The notes below the pieces were generated by a model. It had not been told where the DNA came from, ran no database searches, and saw nothing but the letters and a program-made list of their open reading frames with translations. From assembly GCF_024713975.1 (NCBI RefSeq), contig NC_091106.1:12813001-12877000 (forward strand): 64,000 bases of DNA, read 5' to 3'. A program made the position numbers and the translations under genes. The first letter of the stretch is position 1. Each line of letters begins with the position of its first letter. The stretch is from Paralichthys olivaceus (taxonomy: Eukaryota; Chordata; Actinopteri; Pleuronectiformes; Paralichthyidae). Of the stretch, positions 13,712 to 26,325 are shown piece by piece.

Positions 13712-14363
13712 TCCATTTATTTTCCTTAATCACCAATCAGCTCTCCTGTCAAGTGGTTAGAGCCGTGCTCAGAGAAAATATTCCGTCAGTCAGTAAAATC
13801 TCTTGCACAATACATCTCTCTATACCTCGCCACTGGCTGTGAAGACAGAAGTGAGCGAAATGAATCTGAATCAGTCAGACGTCTATTACACATGAAACAC
13901 TACTCCCACAGAGGCCCGTTGTGCTGCGGGGATGGTTTTTCCACACAAGAGTCAAGATGTCACACGAGGTGAAACTGTGGGAAGTCGGGTTGTTGCCCTG
14001 CATTTTTACAGCCTCAGGTAAAACAAGATGTCCAGCTCCGCCGTCCGAGCGCTGAGATCAAATGACCACCTGTGTGTTCAGGAGTCCTCTGTCAGAAACA
14101 AAGAGCCGGAGGAGAAAGAAAACCCCAAAACTCAAAACCATTTATTGAGACAAATTCAGCGCAGGAAGGGAAATATTTGGTTAGCTCGGCAGCGCGCGGT
14201 CGGCAGCGCTGGAGCAGTCCACGGTTGAAGTGGGGGGGAACAGCCGGCCCTTTGTTTGCGGACAGAATGGTGCACTCCGAGGGGTCACTGCAGGAGGCCC
14301 AACATCACAGACACAAGGACACATATACACACATTCTCCCTTTTTCACACACATAAACGCATG

Positions 14364-14382
14364 CACACACACACACACACAC
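14364..14382. repeat. Short (CA)n microsatellite in a CA-rich stretch
   Basis: A short pure CA run within a broader CA-rich tract extending to about 14.53 kb. Confidence 0.85.
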
Positions 14383-17199
14383 GTTTGCCTGCACATGCAT
14401 GCACACGCACACAAAAACCATAACATTCCTCTGCTTCTATGAATGTTTTATTAACCATGTGAATGGGTCACAGAGTTACAACCCCTAGCATAGCTGTAGA
14501 CTCCATAGTCGCACACACACACAAAAACATGCCCCTGCTCTTTCTCACACTCACACCTACCTACCCACTCAAGTAAATTCACATGGAGGGATTTCTGATC
14601 AGAAACTCAAACCTGTGTCTGTTTGTAAGATCAGGATTTCTGATTCCGGCCAAAAACCATATTGTAGTGTTTTTCTGGATACTGGTATCAGTCTTACTGC
14701 AGGGCATTCTGTGCTGCAAATTACCTTTCCATACTTTTGAATGTATTATACTTTTGGACGCCTGATGGTTCCACATATTTCCCTGTTGTTTTGAACACAT
14801 CTGACGCATACAATCTCCTGCTGCAGTTCTTTTGTAAAGATTGAGCAAATGTGTGTATTCGTAAAATTTAGATTTGAAACCATACCTTGCCAGTTGTTCC
14901 TCCGGCTAAGCTAACTGCCAGGCTGACTTAAGCACACAAACAAGTATTGTTCTTCTCATTTAACTCTCACCAATAAACTCAGCAAATATTTCCCATAACA
15001 TTTTTTAACCCAGATTATAGGTGTCCTGAGCCTGTAGTTAACATTATCCAAGGAACAGAGCCAAACAGAAAACTCCTAAAACAATCCAGTGATTTAGACG
15101 TAGCAGCAGCTCTCGCCTGCATGTTTTTGTCTGTTTAACAGCATCCTAAAAATCATAAAACAGCCTTTAAACTGACGTTGGTGCTTTTCGCTTGAGTTCC
15201 TGCAAATCCCGAGTGACCTCTTGTATGTTAGAGTGTGACCTGTTCGTCCAGTCATAAAATAATCCAGGGGTTCACAGGAAATTCGCTTATAGCTGTAAAC
15301 ATCCTGGACGATACGCAACATGCCCAGCATTTGACTCCAACTTCCCCCTTTTTAGTTTTATGACCTGGAGCCATTGCCAGTTAGTGTGTCCCCCATATAC
15401 GTGCACAGCACAGTTCATTTTTAGACAAAGCATGACAACTAGAGGACAACTGGCCAATAGTTGATCCATATTAAATATATTAAATCCCCTGTGCCTATCC
15501 ATAAACATCCATCAGACCCCCACTGCTAAGCTCCAAACCCAGAAAGTCTTAGCCAATACCACGCAAAGGTGTTAAACTAGGAGCATTTCCAGAACCAACC
15601 ATGAGTCTTTGTGCCACACACAGACAAACACACGCGGGCATGTTAATTCCTCACGCTCCTCCACACCCCCACCGGGCGCAGAACACAACCCCTGTTTGGT
15701 TTGGAGGGCCCTGCGAGGGGACCTCCATGTTGAACAAACTTTAAAACACCGCAGCCCTGTAACGCAGCCCGAGTGGTCAAACACAACAAGTTTCACAGTA
15801 CAGTGCTGCTGCAGGGATCAACGTGAAGTATAACTCACATATCAGGCGTCCCGGATTATGTAACAATCTTTCAAATCCTGCATCAACAATTCTATCATAT
15901 TCTATCTTATGAACTCACTTCATGCACAAGCATATCAGTTATGCAACAATCCACATTGCAAGCATCTGGTATGTTACACTTTGAGTCTGTCTCTCAGCTC
16001 TGTGGTGCACTGATGCATGCTGTGTACCATGGTGGCTGTAAGGTCTCAGTTGTCCTATCACTGTGATTTCTGATCCCTGAGATCACATTGCTGCATATCC
16101 ACATTTAGCCTGAAAGTGGCTGTCGTGCATCTGATGTGGTTTTTATTCATGAAAATCAAAATGTGTGAGATTGTGATCTCAGCGTGAGCCATGACTGCTT
16201 CCACATGTGGCTTTGAAAAGTAGCGACACAAGAAAAATCTATAATTCTGCGCACTTTGACCTGTCATTTAATACATGCGTGTGCTTCAGGCTGAAACATA
16301 AAAGTCATAAAGAAATGACACGTGTAACCGTATCCTTAGATTATGCGCCTGTTGAGCTCTCTTGAGAAACATTTACCAGTGGTTTTCTCTCCCCTGCTGT
16401 TTTTCATCTTATTCGATCTAGTCACGATTATGATGCTGCTGTCCTCCACGGTCATAACGGAGAGGGGAGCATTATCGTAGATAATGCCCAACATTAATCT
16501 CACACTGCCCTACATATTCAGGGTTAGAGGTCAAAGCCATTTCATGTTGTCATCCTCACGCTTGAAGTATTGGGCTGTCTCCTCCACAGGACTATTTATT
16601 AGGACCCGAATGTTCATGGTTTCAGATATCACTTTGACTCACCCTCCCTCTCTCCCTGCTCACACATATGTTGGCTTCAAACTTTTTGAGGCATTCCAGT
16701 AAAAAACTTGTTGAATAAATGATTCAAGCTACTCGGTCTGTGTAGTGCAAAGGACTCCTTGTGGGCAACAAGATACTCCCTTGTTGTCATAATGACAAGG
16801 GGGTTTTAATGGCTTGTTAATAACAGAGAACAACACCCACTGTTGTGCAATACTGTTTGGTTTTCATTTATTAGTTCTCTGAAAGAAACAACTGTATATC
16901 TTTCAATATCTGTTTGTGTTGCCAGGAGGTTTTGATTTACAGGAATGGTCATTCTCAAAATGCCACTTTCAGTTCTCACTGGATTCCTCGGTGTTTTTCA
17001 AAGATGACACTTAATCAAATGGAAAACAGCATCACGTGTGTTCGAATAAATAACCACAGCAATTAATCATATATTGTTTTGCAACGGAGTATAACTCAGC
17101 ATGGTATGGGAAGAGACGAGGCATTTATGTGTTTGTGTGAAATGACAAAACCATAAAGGATGCCATTCCAGCCAACTCCTTCATAATGCTCCCCCGCTG

Positions 17200-17200
<1 letters not shown>

Positions 17201-17236
<36 letters not shown>
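17201..17236. repeat. (CA)n microsatellite, 18 units
   Basis: Perfect CA array. Confidence 0.95.
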
Positions 17237-17237
<1 letters not shown>

Positions 17238-17970
17238 TCAAACACATTCAAACAGATCTCCAGAGAAGTTCAGATTTAAGACCTGTCGCTGGTGTGGAAC
17301 ATAGTGAAAGGAGTATCCTGTGGGGCCCTTGGGGGCCAAAAATGTACTAAGTAGCTCTGTACGTGTGCATGTGTGCATGTGTGTGAGTGTAGGGGAAGAG
17401 TGTGACCCGAGAGGCCCAGCTAGTTATAGCCTCTCTGCTGGAGACCACCACTTCCACAAAACAAGCATTGTTGGTACAGAGCTCCAGACATCAGAGACAC
17501 ACACTGGAAACAACTCGTATGCACACATATGTACAAATATACATGTACACACTACCAGAGACAAAACTCTGCCGAGTCTAAGCCCTGCGGTCCCAGTGGA
17601 GGCCATGAATAAAATCACAGACAGTCCCTCAAAAGTGTCATCTCACAGCCTCTCAGTCCAAAACTCTCTCTCACACACACACACACACTACTGTACAAAA
17701 TGTGGATCGCTGTTCTAACAATAGCCCTTGGGTGGTTGGTCAGACTATTATTGTAGGTGTTTCCATGCTAATTATGTGTGACTGAGAGCATGTCAGAAGC
17801 AGTTACTGGAAATAATGTGGTGAGATGGAAATTGTGAGGTGGAATTACTTACAAAGAAAGAAAGAGTAGAAAAAAGGTTTATTGAGGTTCAACAGTGGCT
17901 TTGTGTGACCAGTGCTAAACAAACGATAATCAATGTTGTCACTGTACATGGATACACAACTTAGAACGAC

Positions 17971-18028
17971 ATCATCATCATCATCAAGAGAGAGGAGGAG
18001 GAGGAGGAGGAGGAGGAGGGAGAGGAGG
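17971..18028. repeat. ATC repeat followed by homopurine GGA repeat
   Basis: An (ATC)n stretch at 17971-17986 is followed by an almost pure (GAG)n/(GGA)n purine tract to 18028. It lies about 100 bp upstream of the likely promoter of the gdf10-like gene. Confidence 0.9.
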
Positions 18029-18099
18029 CAGGTCAGCATCATGACCTAAACTCCTGGCTGTGTCCTCTGCAGAGACCTCGTTGGCTGACAGGAGTATAC

Positions 18100-18411
18100 G
18101 TCAGAGCCTCTCACCGCTCCACTATAACCCTCCTCAAGCCTCTGGCGCTCACACAGACGCAGATGTAAGAAGTGGCAGCTCAAACTCTTGCCTGGACTTA
18201 CCCACTCAGCATCCACGAGTGTGACGGCTCAGCGCGCACGAAGCGGACAGTGAGAGCAGCACTTTGGAACAATTACGCACAGCCTTTTTTGCATCTGGAT
18301 TGGTCTCTAAGTCCTCTGCTCTAAGTATTGGATAGTTTGGGACACTTCTCTGCATTCCTTCCTTCTTTTGGATTTTGTATTAATTTCAGCACGCACACGG
18401 CAGCTCTAAGT
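18100..18411 (+). promoter_or_regulatory. Putative promoter and 5' UTR of the gdf10-like gene
   Basis: A TATAA at 18123-18127 sits about 290 bp upstream of the start codon, which would allow a 5' UTR of roughly 260 bp. The in-frame stretch before the ATG begins only with non-ATG codons, so the start at 18412 is preferred. The transcription start cannot be proven from sequence. Confidence 0.3.
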
Positions 18412-21400
18412 ATGATGCCCTCGCACCTGCTCCTGTTGATGTTGAGCTGTTTCTTGGGTGCAGCGTCGGTTAGGGTATTGACGGGGGGCGCCTGGAGCGC
18501 ACGGGACAGCGGCTCACTCCGGTCCTCGTTGGACCCGTTCTCAGATGGCGTGGATCAGGACATGGTCTCCCAGCACATGTCCAAACTGTACGAGAAATAC
18601 AGCAGGGAAAGCCGCCTCAAGGAGGGAAACACCGTCAGGAGTGTCAGAGCCAGTCAAGGTGAGTGAACACATTCACTAACCTGCACACAGCAGAAAATAA
18701 TACAAAAATTACTCAAGTGCATATTGATTGTATTATGGAGCCAAAACCAAGCCCCTCGATATTTTCCATGCACGGTTATTCAAAGTGGAAGCGCTCAGTG
18801 GGGCTGCATGTCTCGATCAGACGCTCTAAATAGGTGGGATTGTTTTGGAACAGTCTGAGAATGCTTTAAAATGATTTCGGGACGCTGTGGACACACTGTT
18901 TGTGGAAGCAGCTGTGCCTCATCCTTGCGCACAGGCTGACCAATTACCGCAGACAGACGCGCACTGTGAGCAAGAATGCGTGCGATTCCCTGCGAGCAAA
19001 TGCCCGGGTTCAATACCTCAGTGGTGGTTTTTGCGCGCTGCAAAAAGGGTCATTGTCGTGGCTCCCATGTTTCTGTTATGGCTACGGGACGCATGTGACT
19101 CCACGTCCCGGAGTCAAGGGGCTTAAGGCACAGTCGTCCCTCTCTTTCTGATGGTGTTTTTATAAACACAACTCATAGACATTTATAGCCCACATAGTTC
19201 TCAGATGGCATATCATAACACGTGAGTATTTTTACTGCAGTGGCCCAGTGTAATCCAAGGAGAGATGTAAGAGAGTTTTCACAACAATGTAAGATCTGTT
19301 AAAACAGTTGATTATGTCTTGGTGTCTGCAGCAGACAGTGCCGGCTGTATTAGGCTTAAGGGGAAGCTTTAAGAGAAACTGAGGTAAGCATTTCCATATG
19401 CAGGCTGAATCCAGGGTAATGTATATCTCTTGAGTCAGTCCATACTTCCGCTGAACTCTTGCACAATGAACAATAACTCTGCTGTTGAAGTTAATGTTCA
19501 TCATGAATATGTAGCTCCCCACATGCTGCATGGCCCCCACCACCCTACCGCTGCCAGCCAGATCTCCAGAGTCTGGTTCCTCTTAAGGGCACCTTCTGAA
19601 ATCCTACCAAGGACCATGGAGCCTCGCAGCAGCCACACAGCTCTGTCATGTAACAGAGAACAAGGAAAGGAGTTCAACACTAATACAGTGTGTTTGTGCA
19701 ACTTACATTCTTCTTTGAAAATGCCTTTCCTATAGAACTTTATTATCAAACTGTTTTTCTTCTTTTTCAGAAAAGCTTTGAAAAACATGATGAAAAATCT
19801 CTGATAAATAATGTAGAAACGCTCAAAGCTGTGTATTCAGATAAGGTTCAGCTGCTTGTTGCTGGTGTTTACATTGGCAAATGCTTCTCTATAGAATTTA
19901 GCTTCTCTGTCCAAGAATAACTAGATTCTGGCCATAACACACTTCGAGCTGCAAAACATTGTAGTTGTGTCTGTGTGGATTCATATTTTAAGAGGCTGTG
20001 GCAAATGTTTCAGAAGAAGTCTTAATTTTAAAAGCATCACTTAATTAGATCCATGAATTTTTCTCTGAGAAATCAATGAAAGTGTTGAAAGGCACCCTAT
20101 CTTGTTAGGTGTTAAATCATGTTAAAGAAAGTGAAAAACAATCCTCACACCAAAATGTAATGGGGCCCTCCCTGACCTTTGCCAAATCTTTCCACCAAGT
20201 TTTGTTGTAATCTGTTAAGTCGTTTTTGCGTAATGATAACAAACACACACAGATGAAAACATAACCTCCCTGGCAGAGGTAATGAAAGAATAACAGTTGC
20301 ATTGTAGTGTTGTTCACCTGACTGACACTGATTGATTGATTGTCTTTTCAGACTCCTCTGACCACAGGGTGGCATATCGACTAAACCTCACAACCCTCCA
20401 GGATTCAGAGGTCATCCTTTCTGCCACATTCCACTTCCTGCTTGAGCGGCGGCCTCACCAAAAACCCTGGTTCTGCAAACGCTTCGAGAGCCCGTCCTGT
20501 AGATCCTCGGCTGTCCACCTTTCTCCGTCCATCAGCCTGCTCTTTCGCTCTGTCTCCTCTGGGTCAGAGGTCACATCTGAGTCAATGGGGTCACTTCTAG
20601 GCAACGTGACCTTCCACCCCCACAGGAGAGGGGTGTGGCAGATGAAAGATGTGACCCAGGTCATAAAAGAGGCACGGGATAAGGGTCATCTCCTGGTGTC
20701 AGTGGAGTTGGACTTAGGGCAGCACCACCAGAGAAAACAAGAGGAAGCGCTGTCTGCCGGCAGCCTGCCCTACCTGTTAGTTTATGCCAATGACCAAGCC
20801 TTGGAGGAGCCCAACAGTGTGGCAGCAAGTCTTCAGAGATATGACCCTTCCAACGAGGGAGGAGAGCCCTCACATTCCTCTCAGCTGCCACAAAGGCCTA
20901 ACTCCTCACCAGAGTCGAAAGGACGTGTGAGAAGGCAGGCGACTCTGCCCTCTGACCCCATCCAGAACAATGTGCTGCCTGAGGTTGACTACAGGCCCGA
21001 TGGATACAGGAAAGATGACTTCTGGGAGAACGCTTGGTACCTCAAACCCAAGCCTAAATCAGGAAGGAAGGAGGAGAAAAGAAAGAGCCAGGATGAAGAA
21101 GTGGAGGGAGGAGGAGCACATGACAGAGAAGAACCCCGAGTTTTTAAAGAAGAGGAAAGAACATCACATCATGGGCTCAAAACTGTCGACTCAACTGTGA
21201 AGAAAGACAAAAGCGGCCGCACAAGGACTATCAGTGATGGACGAAAACATGAGCGGAGAAATGAAGGAAAGGATGTAAAAAAGCAAAGGGGGCGCTCTAA
21301 CGCACAGTCTCCTGTCCTGAGTTTTGATGAACAGACAATGCGTAATGCCAGGAGGAGGCAGTGGGGCAACAGCCAGCACAGAGGCTGCTCCAGGAGGAAC

Positions 21401-21811
21401 CTCAGAGTGGATTTTGCAGATATTGGCTGGAGCGAGTGGGTCATAGCTCCCAAGGCCTTTGAAGCCTACTACTGTGCTGGTACATGTGGATTTCCCATGC
21501 CCAAGGTAGGAGCACAACCACATAACTCTATATCATATCATTAAACACAGCATTAACATGTTATGTCGAGTAAATATAGTGTGTTGTTCTTCTCCTTCTA
21601 TCTACTCAAACTCTCCCAGGTGGTGAGGCCGTCCAACCACGCCACCATCCAAAGCATAGTCCGAGCCGTTGGCATCATCCCTGGGGTTCCTGAGCCCTGC
21701 TGCGTCCCAGAAAAGATGAATCCCCTGGCCGTGCTCTACCAGGACGAGTCCAGGAACCCGGTGCTCAAGATTTATCCCAACATGTCCATCCAGTCCTGCT
21801 CCTGCAGATAG
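18412..21811 (+). CDS. gdf10: Growth/differentiation factor 10-like TGF-beta family ligand (BMP3/GDF10 subfamily), 3 exons
   Basis: The gene encodes a secreted, disulphide-linked ligand precursor of the BMP3/GDF10 branch, whose members modulate BMP/activin-type signalling. Coding exons are 18412-18658, 20352-21505 and 21620-21811, with GT-AG introns. They give 530 residues. Two ATGs in tandem (18412, 18415) precede a hydrophobic signal peptide (residues 1-20). The propeptide carries NLT and NVT glycosylation sites. A furin-type site RVRR lies at residues 274-277, and the cystine-knot domain begins at Cys428 with the expected seven cysteines and the [15 protein letters not shown] signature. 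GDF10 rather than BMP3 is favoured by [26 protein letters not shown] and VGIIPG, and by the neighbouring genes. BMP3 itself remains possible. Residues 278-427, between the furin site and the knot, are unusually long, charged and low-complexity. Confidence 0.85.
20091..20283. repeat. Dispersed repeat family A copy in intron 1 of the gdf10-like gene
   Basis: The copy runs from atcatgttaaagaaagtga through the segments gccaaatctttccaccaagt and gttaagtcgtttttgcgtaa to gatgaaaacataacctccct and gaggtaat. The same words recur at 862-893 and 50.87-50.97 kb, and in reverse orientation at 42.7 and 43.0 kb. It ends only about 70 bp before exon 2. Confidence 0.65.
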
Positions 21812-22680
21812 GAGGGGGGAGGAGGATGAACAGGGTGGATGTGGGGAGAAACGGAAAACAGGACTAACGGAGACAGAACCATACATCTGTTTGTCGAGTG
21901 GTTTCTTGTTCCTGGAGAAACAGCGTCACTCTGGCCGTCATTATTCCTCGAGGAACGTAGGCAGTAGAGAAATCACTTCCATCTCTTTTGTCCTGCGGTA
22001 GGAGACTTGAAGAGACACATTGTCTGGCATCTGCCTCGGCGAGAGGAACAGAGTCGCACATGTAGAATCAGGGCTCCACATGTCCATGAAGCCCCGGTTG
22101 TTTTGATTCTGTTTGAGATAACATTGAGGATTTCATGGACAGGAGCATTTAGAGAATGTTTTCTCTTTTATCTCAGAATATATCAGTTTGTGTTTGTGTT
22201 CATGTTTTCTTTGGATACAAAAGCTATAAATATGAGACTTTATCAATGTGTCATCGAGCAGCTTTAGACTGCAACACACAGATGAGAGATTAAGGGACAG
22301 ATTTCATCATTTTTACATACTGTGTCCAGCTGTTCTTACTTTGGAGCTAATCACACGCCACTGTGTACATACATGCAGCGTTTAATTTGTTTGCAAGACG
22401 GGAAGGTTATTGTACATTCTTGCTCTCGAGGAAGTATCCAGTGAATTGTGGAGAGCATCTGGAATCCATTTACACTCGCCACCCCTTCAAGAATATTATA
22501 CTGAAAACAGAAGAATGTTTCTATTTTGAATGTGACACTTGGTTAAAGATAATTTGTCATGGTTACTAGGTTTTGTATTATTATATTCTAGATGAGATGC
22601 TGTACATGTGTATTGTTTAAATTATGAAAAGGTAGCCTTGTGTAAGTTAGAATAAAAAATGTAATTTAATCCAATGCCCC
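21812..22680 (+). other. 3' UTR and polyadenylation signal of the gdf10-like gene
   Basis: The stop codon TAG ends at 21811. The first good AATAAA is at 22651-22656, giving a 3' UTR of about 860 bases. No other gene starts before it. Confidence 0.6.
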
Positions 22681-25600
22681 TTGCTGGATATTATTATTTT
22701 ATACACTTAATTTAAACTGAGTTTGATTCTGGGGGGGATAAGCTAAAAAGGCACCAGTGTTCCAAAATAAAAGCAGGAAGGTTCCACTCAAAGAACCAAA
22801 ATTCCCCTGCAGCCCCTTGAACTCATTATCACCCCCACACCAAAGGCTCAGACGTTTTGTTGTCCGGCAAATAATGTGAGTGATGCGGTCGCGGAGCATT
22901 AATGGTTGACAGAGGAAGCAGGCACGCACCAATTAGGACGTCAGCCACTTGAACATCAAAACACGGTGGACTTCCACTTTTTTCTACCCATCTGTCTCCC
23001 TCCATTCAAAAGCAGAGCATTTCCAAGTGCAGGATGTTCTCCTTAATAACCCCCCCTCAAAAAAAAACATATACAGATGGTAACAGATAGATGATCTCAA
23101 CCACTTGAACTCCAGCGCTTGTCACTTTTTTTCCCAGGAGGAAGACGCTGACCCGCACGGTGCCTAAACAGTGTGTCAAACTGACAGTGAAATGACAGAG
23201 GGAGCCTTGTGATTATTAATCCATTCCTTTGTGGTTGCTTTTGCCTTGAGCAGTGAAAAAGTCGGCAGTGAGCGCCACATCTGTTTACAGACATGCTTTG
23301 AAGTTTGCCAAGACTGGACAGTGATGGTGTCTCAAATACGTGCAGAGGCATTTAGCAGAATAGGAACAAAAGACTGAGCCCTTGTACTGTTTATACTGCG
23401 GCTGAAAATATAAATCGTCTTACACGCAATTGTGCGCGAGGAGCTTAAAGAAGGAACCGTCAGTTAGCTGGTATTGTCTTTAAAAACAATCTAGGCCTCT
23501 CCTGTTGTCTGCATTATTAGATATACAGAGAATATATAGAGTATTTCATGTTTTACTGTCAGCAATGAATCAAAGACGATTTCATTTGGTTTTTGACACA
23601 GAAGTGGAGATCGTAGCATATCGTTATCGTTTCGTGTCACTGATTTCAGTTCACGCTGGATGTCCTGCTCAACTATAAAATGCGAAGCAACATCTGGACT
23701 CTTTGGTCCATCTGTCGCACGTTTTCTTCAGGTCCATGATCAAAACTGTAAACTCAGACGTGTGAACAGTTGGTTTGCCGCAACGGGTTTTAAAAAAATG
23801 GCTGAGGGAAATAAAATGCAGTGAAAGCTCCCACCAATCAGAAATATTCAGTTTAGCGCTGACTGACTCATCCGCCACAGTTCCTGAATTTCTGAAAAGT
23901 ACCATGGGTGATGGGTGTTTGATGAATTGTGAATTAAAGCAGTAAATATGACATTAAAAAAATTTAATCCTTAGAGCTTTAAAATGATCTTTAACCCATA
24001 TTTCAGGATGAAAGCCAGAGACAGATGAGAGGAGTGAGAGAAAAGCCTCAGAAACCAAAAACCTGGTTCTGTTTTCTCCATTTCGAATGAGTGGAAATGT
24101 TCCGCAGCTCGAAGCCTCTTTCACAAATGTACCTTTTTATGGGGTCAATAACCTCCGTTTAAATAACGATGATGACTGTAATTAGGGTTATTATGATTCA
24201 TGTTTACATTAATAGATTTCTGAGCTTCAAAGTAGGATGACCCAATTGTAACGTATACATCCAGGCTGGTTTTTTCTTTTTCCTCATTTCCTGACTGATC
24301 CCTTACACAGTCTGGACCCACAGTCTGCTATTAAAAAGTGAACCCTGTGTCAACCACAATCACAGTCACAGGAGAGTACTTACCACGGTCAGTTCCAGTG
24401 GAGAAAACCACAGTAGTCTTAGGTACGTGCACGGGGCCCAATGTACCTAAAAACCGAAACGAGGGAACCAAGAACAATATTTGTTTTTCCACATGATGAC
24501 TGTTCAATTAAAGGAGAGCAATACGGCCATTATTAGACAACAGAGGATTTTCTGTCTGGGCTGAATTGGCTCTTTTCTCATGAACTAATGGCTCATAGCT
24601 TTAAACAAAGTGACACTGTGCCTCTTTATCATTCATTTAATCACGCAGGCCGCAGGTTATTTGATTCAAAAATCGTATTTTTCCTTCAGAAAGTGAAATA
24701 AAATGTTCTTTTAATGGTTATTCATTCAGCAGAGACGTTTATTCTGAAAACCTGAAGCTGAATGAGGTTTTAACACTCACTGAAAGATTAGAAACATGTT
24801 CCAGTGCTCTCCTGGTTTGTTCTCCCAGTTTCCATGTCCTGTGTAGGCCGCAGTCCCACTAATAAAACAAATGAGTAATGATCTCCGCCCGATCATCATC
24901 ACAAGCAAAACACCCATGACATAAACCTGCTACATTTTACAGAAAATGATAAATGAACCTCCCAGAAGGCACCTGTTGAGAGTCTGATCGGTTGGTGGTT
25001 TTGCAGAGACTGAGGGGGATCAAGTCTTTTACTCAAATAAAAGTAGATAACTGCAGCATGGGAGGGTTTTACATCCGTGCTTACGTTACAGAGCACCCAA
25101 GCAGGGTCGAGGCTTGACTTTCCCATGAACTTCATGCCTCCTTCCCGCCTCATTTACCTGCAACAGAGACGGCTATTTATGTCCGTGTGTCCGGAGCCTG
25201 ACCCGAATAGGAGGTAAGTTTAACATCATTGTTGGAGGAAACATAAAATCAGCATTTCAAAGCAGGAGGGCTTGTGTGTAGGCTCCATCCAAGTCTGGTA
25301 ATGAATAGGTTTTTAAGACTGCAAATTGATTTAATTATTGTGCGGCAGCCAGGAAATTGGCCTCTGGGTGTTTTCCTATTATCTTTTTTTTCCATATAGC
25401 ATGTAGAAATGCTGGATGAAACATCTCCAACAACATACTGAAATTGAAGTGATGCATCTTGGATCATTCGGCACAGTGTAATCACAACCCAGACAGATGT
25501 GGCCACCTCAGGCAATAATGTGGCATTTCTGGACTTCTTGTGGCCAGGAGAAAGATGTGAGCCTGAAGTGAGCCACTTCTAAAATAGCAAACGTGGCCAA

Positions 25601-26325
25601 AATATCCCAAAACAAATGCCAGCCTTTTTTGGCAAAAATGCAGTGCTCTAGGCAGTATTGCTATAGCGTACTTACAGCTCAGATAGGGCAAACAGGAGCA
25701 GACCGCCCGAGTGCCATCAATCCAAACGGAATGTGTGCCAGATGAAAGTGTGGCCCAAATCTGGGCCAAAACAATTCAGCAAGCAAACATATTTGATAGA
25801 CAATTATTTGGAGAAAAATGAAATCTTGGTCTCAGTTGCCGCCTACTGGGACACAAAAAAACGGACACCGTTTCCAATTTGAACCATGATGATGAAAAAA
25901 TACTCGACACGTGTGTTTGATTTTCATCATTTTAGATTTCAAAACCAATGTGCAAATACACCCAATCCATGTGTTCTGTACCAATCAGAGCAGAGAAAAT
26001 CTGATGAATAAGAGGGCATGCGTCTGGATATTTATGACAATCATGATCTGTTCTCTGTCTTCCTCCCCTCCTGAGTTCCATAAGGCACAAAAATAACCAT
26101 CAACCTAATCAACAGGGCTAAAGGACAGACAACACTGCAGTGAGAGCAACACGTACCTCTATCGTCATCTAGTGGACAGGCTGTGGAGGCCATGTCTGTC
26201 CGTCTGGCTATTTTCTTTACAGTTATCTACATTCACTGTTATACACCTAGTCTGGGGTATAAACATGTTAAATACGAGCATTATTTGGGAAATAAATACA
26301 GTTCCTTATTCCATCCCCTCTCGTC
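22680..26325. other. Intergenic region between gdf10-like and PRDM8/ZNF488-like genes
   Basis: No supported exon. The stretch at 25500-25780 has phrases such as gtggcccaaatctgggcc that recur in mirrored form and may be an old interspersed repeat. The rest is complex AT-rich DNA, including a taattagggttattatgatt tract near 24180. The 3' ends of the two flanking genes point toward each other here. Confidence 0.6.

Noticed and set aside
16769-16802. Short imperfect palindrome (cccttgttgtcataatgacaaggg region)
   Set aside because: The stem is short with a bulge, there is a single occurrence, and no context suggests a function.
18328-18411. In-frame extension upstream of the gdf10-like start
   Set aside because: It contains no ATG; the hydrophobic signal peptide directly follows the ATG pair at 18412/18415.
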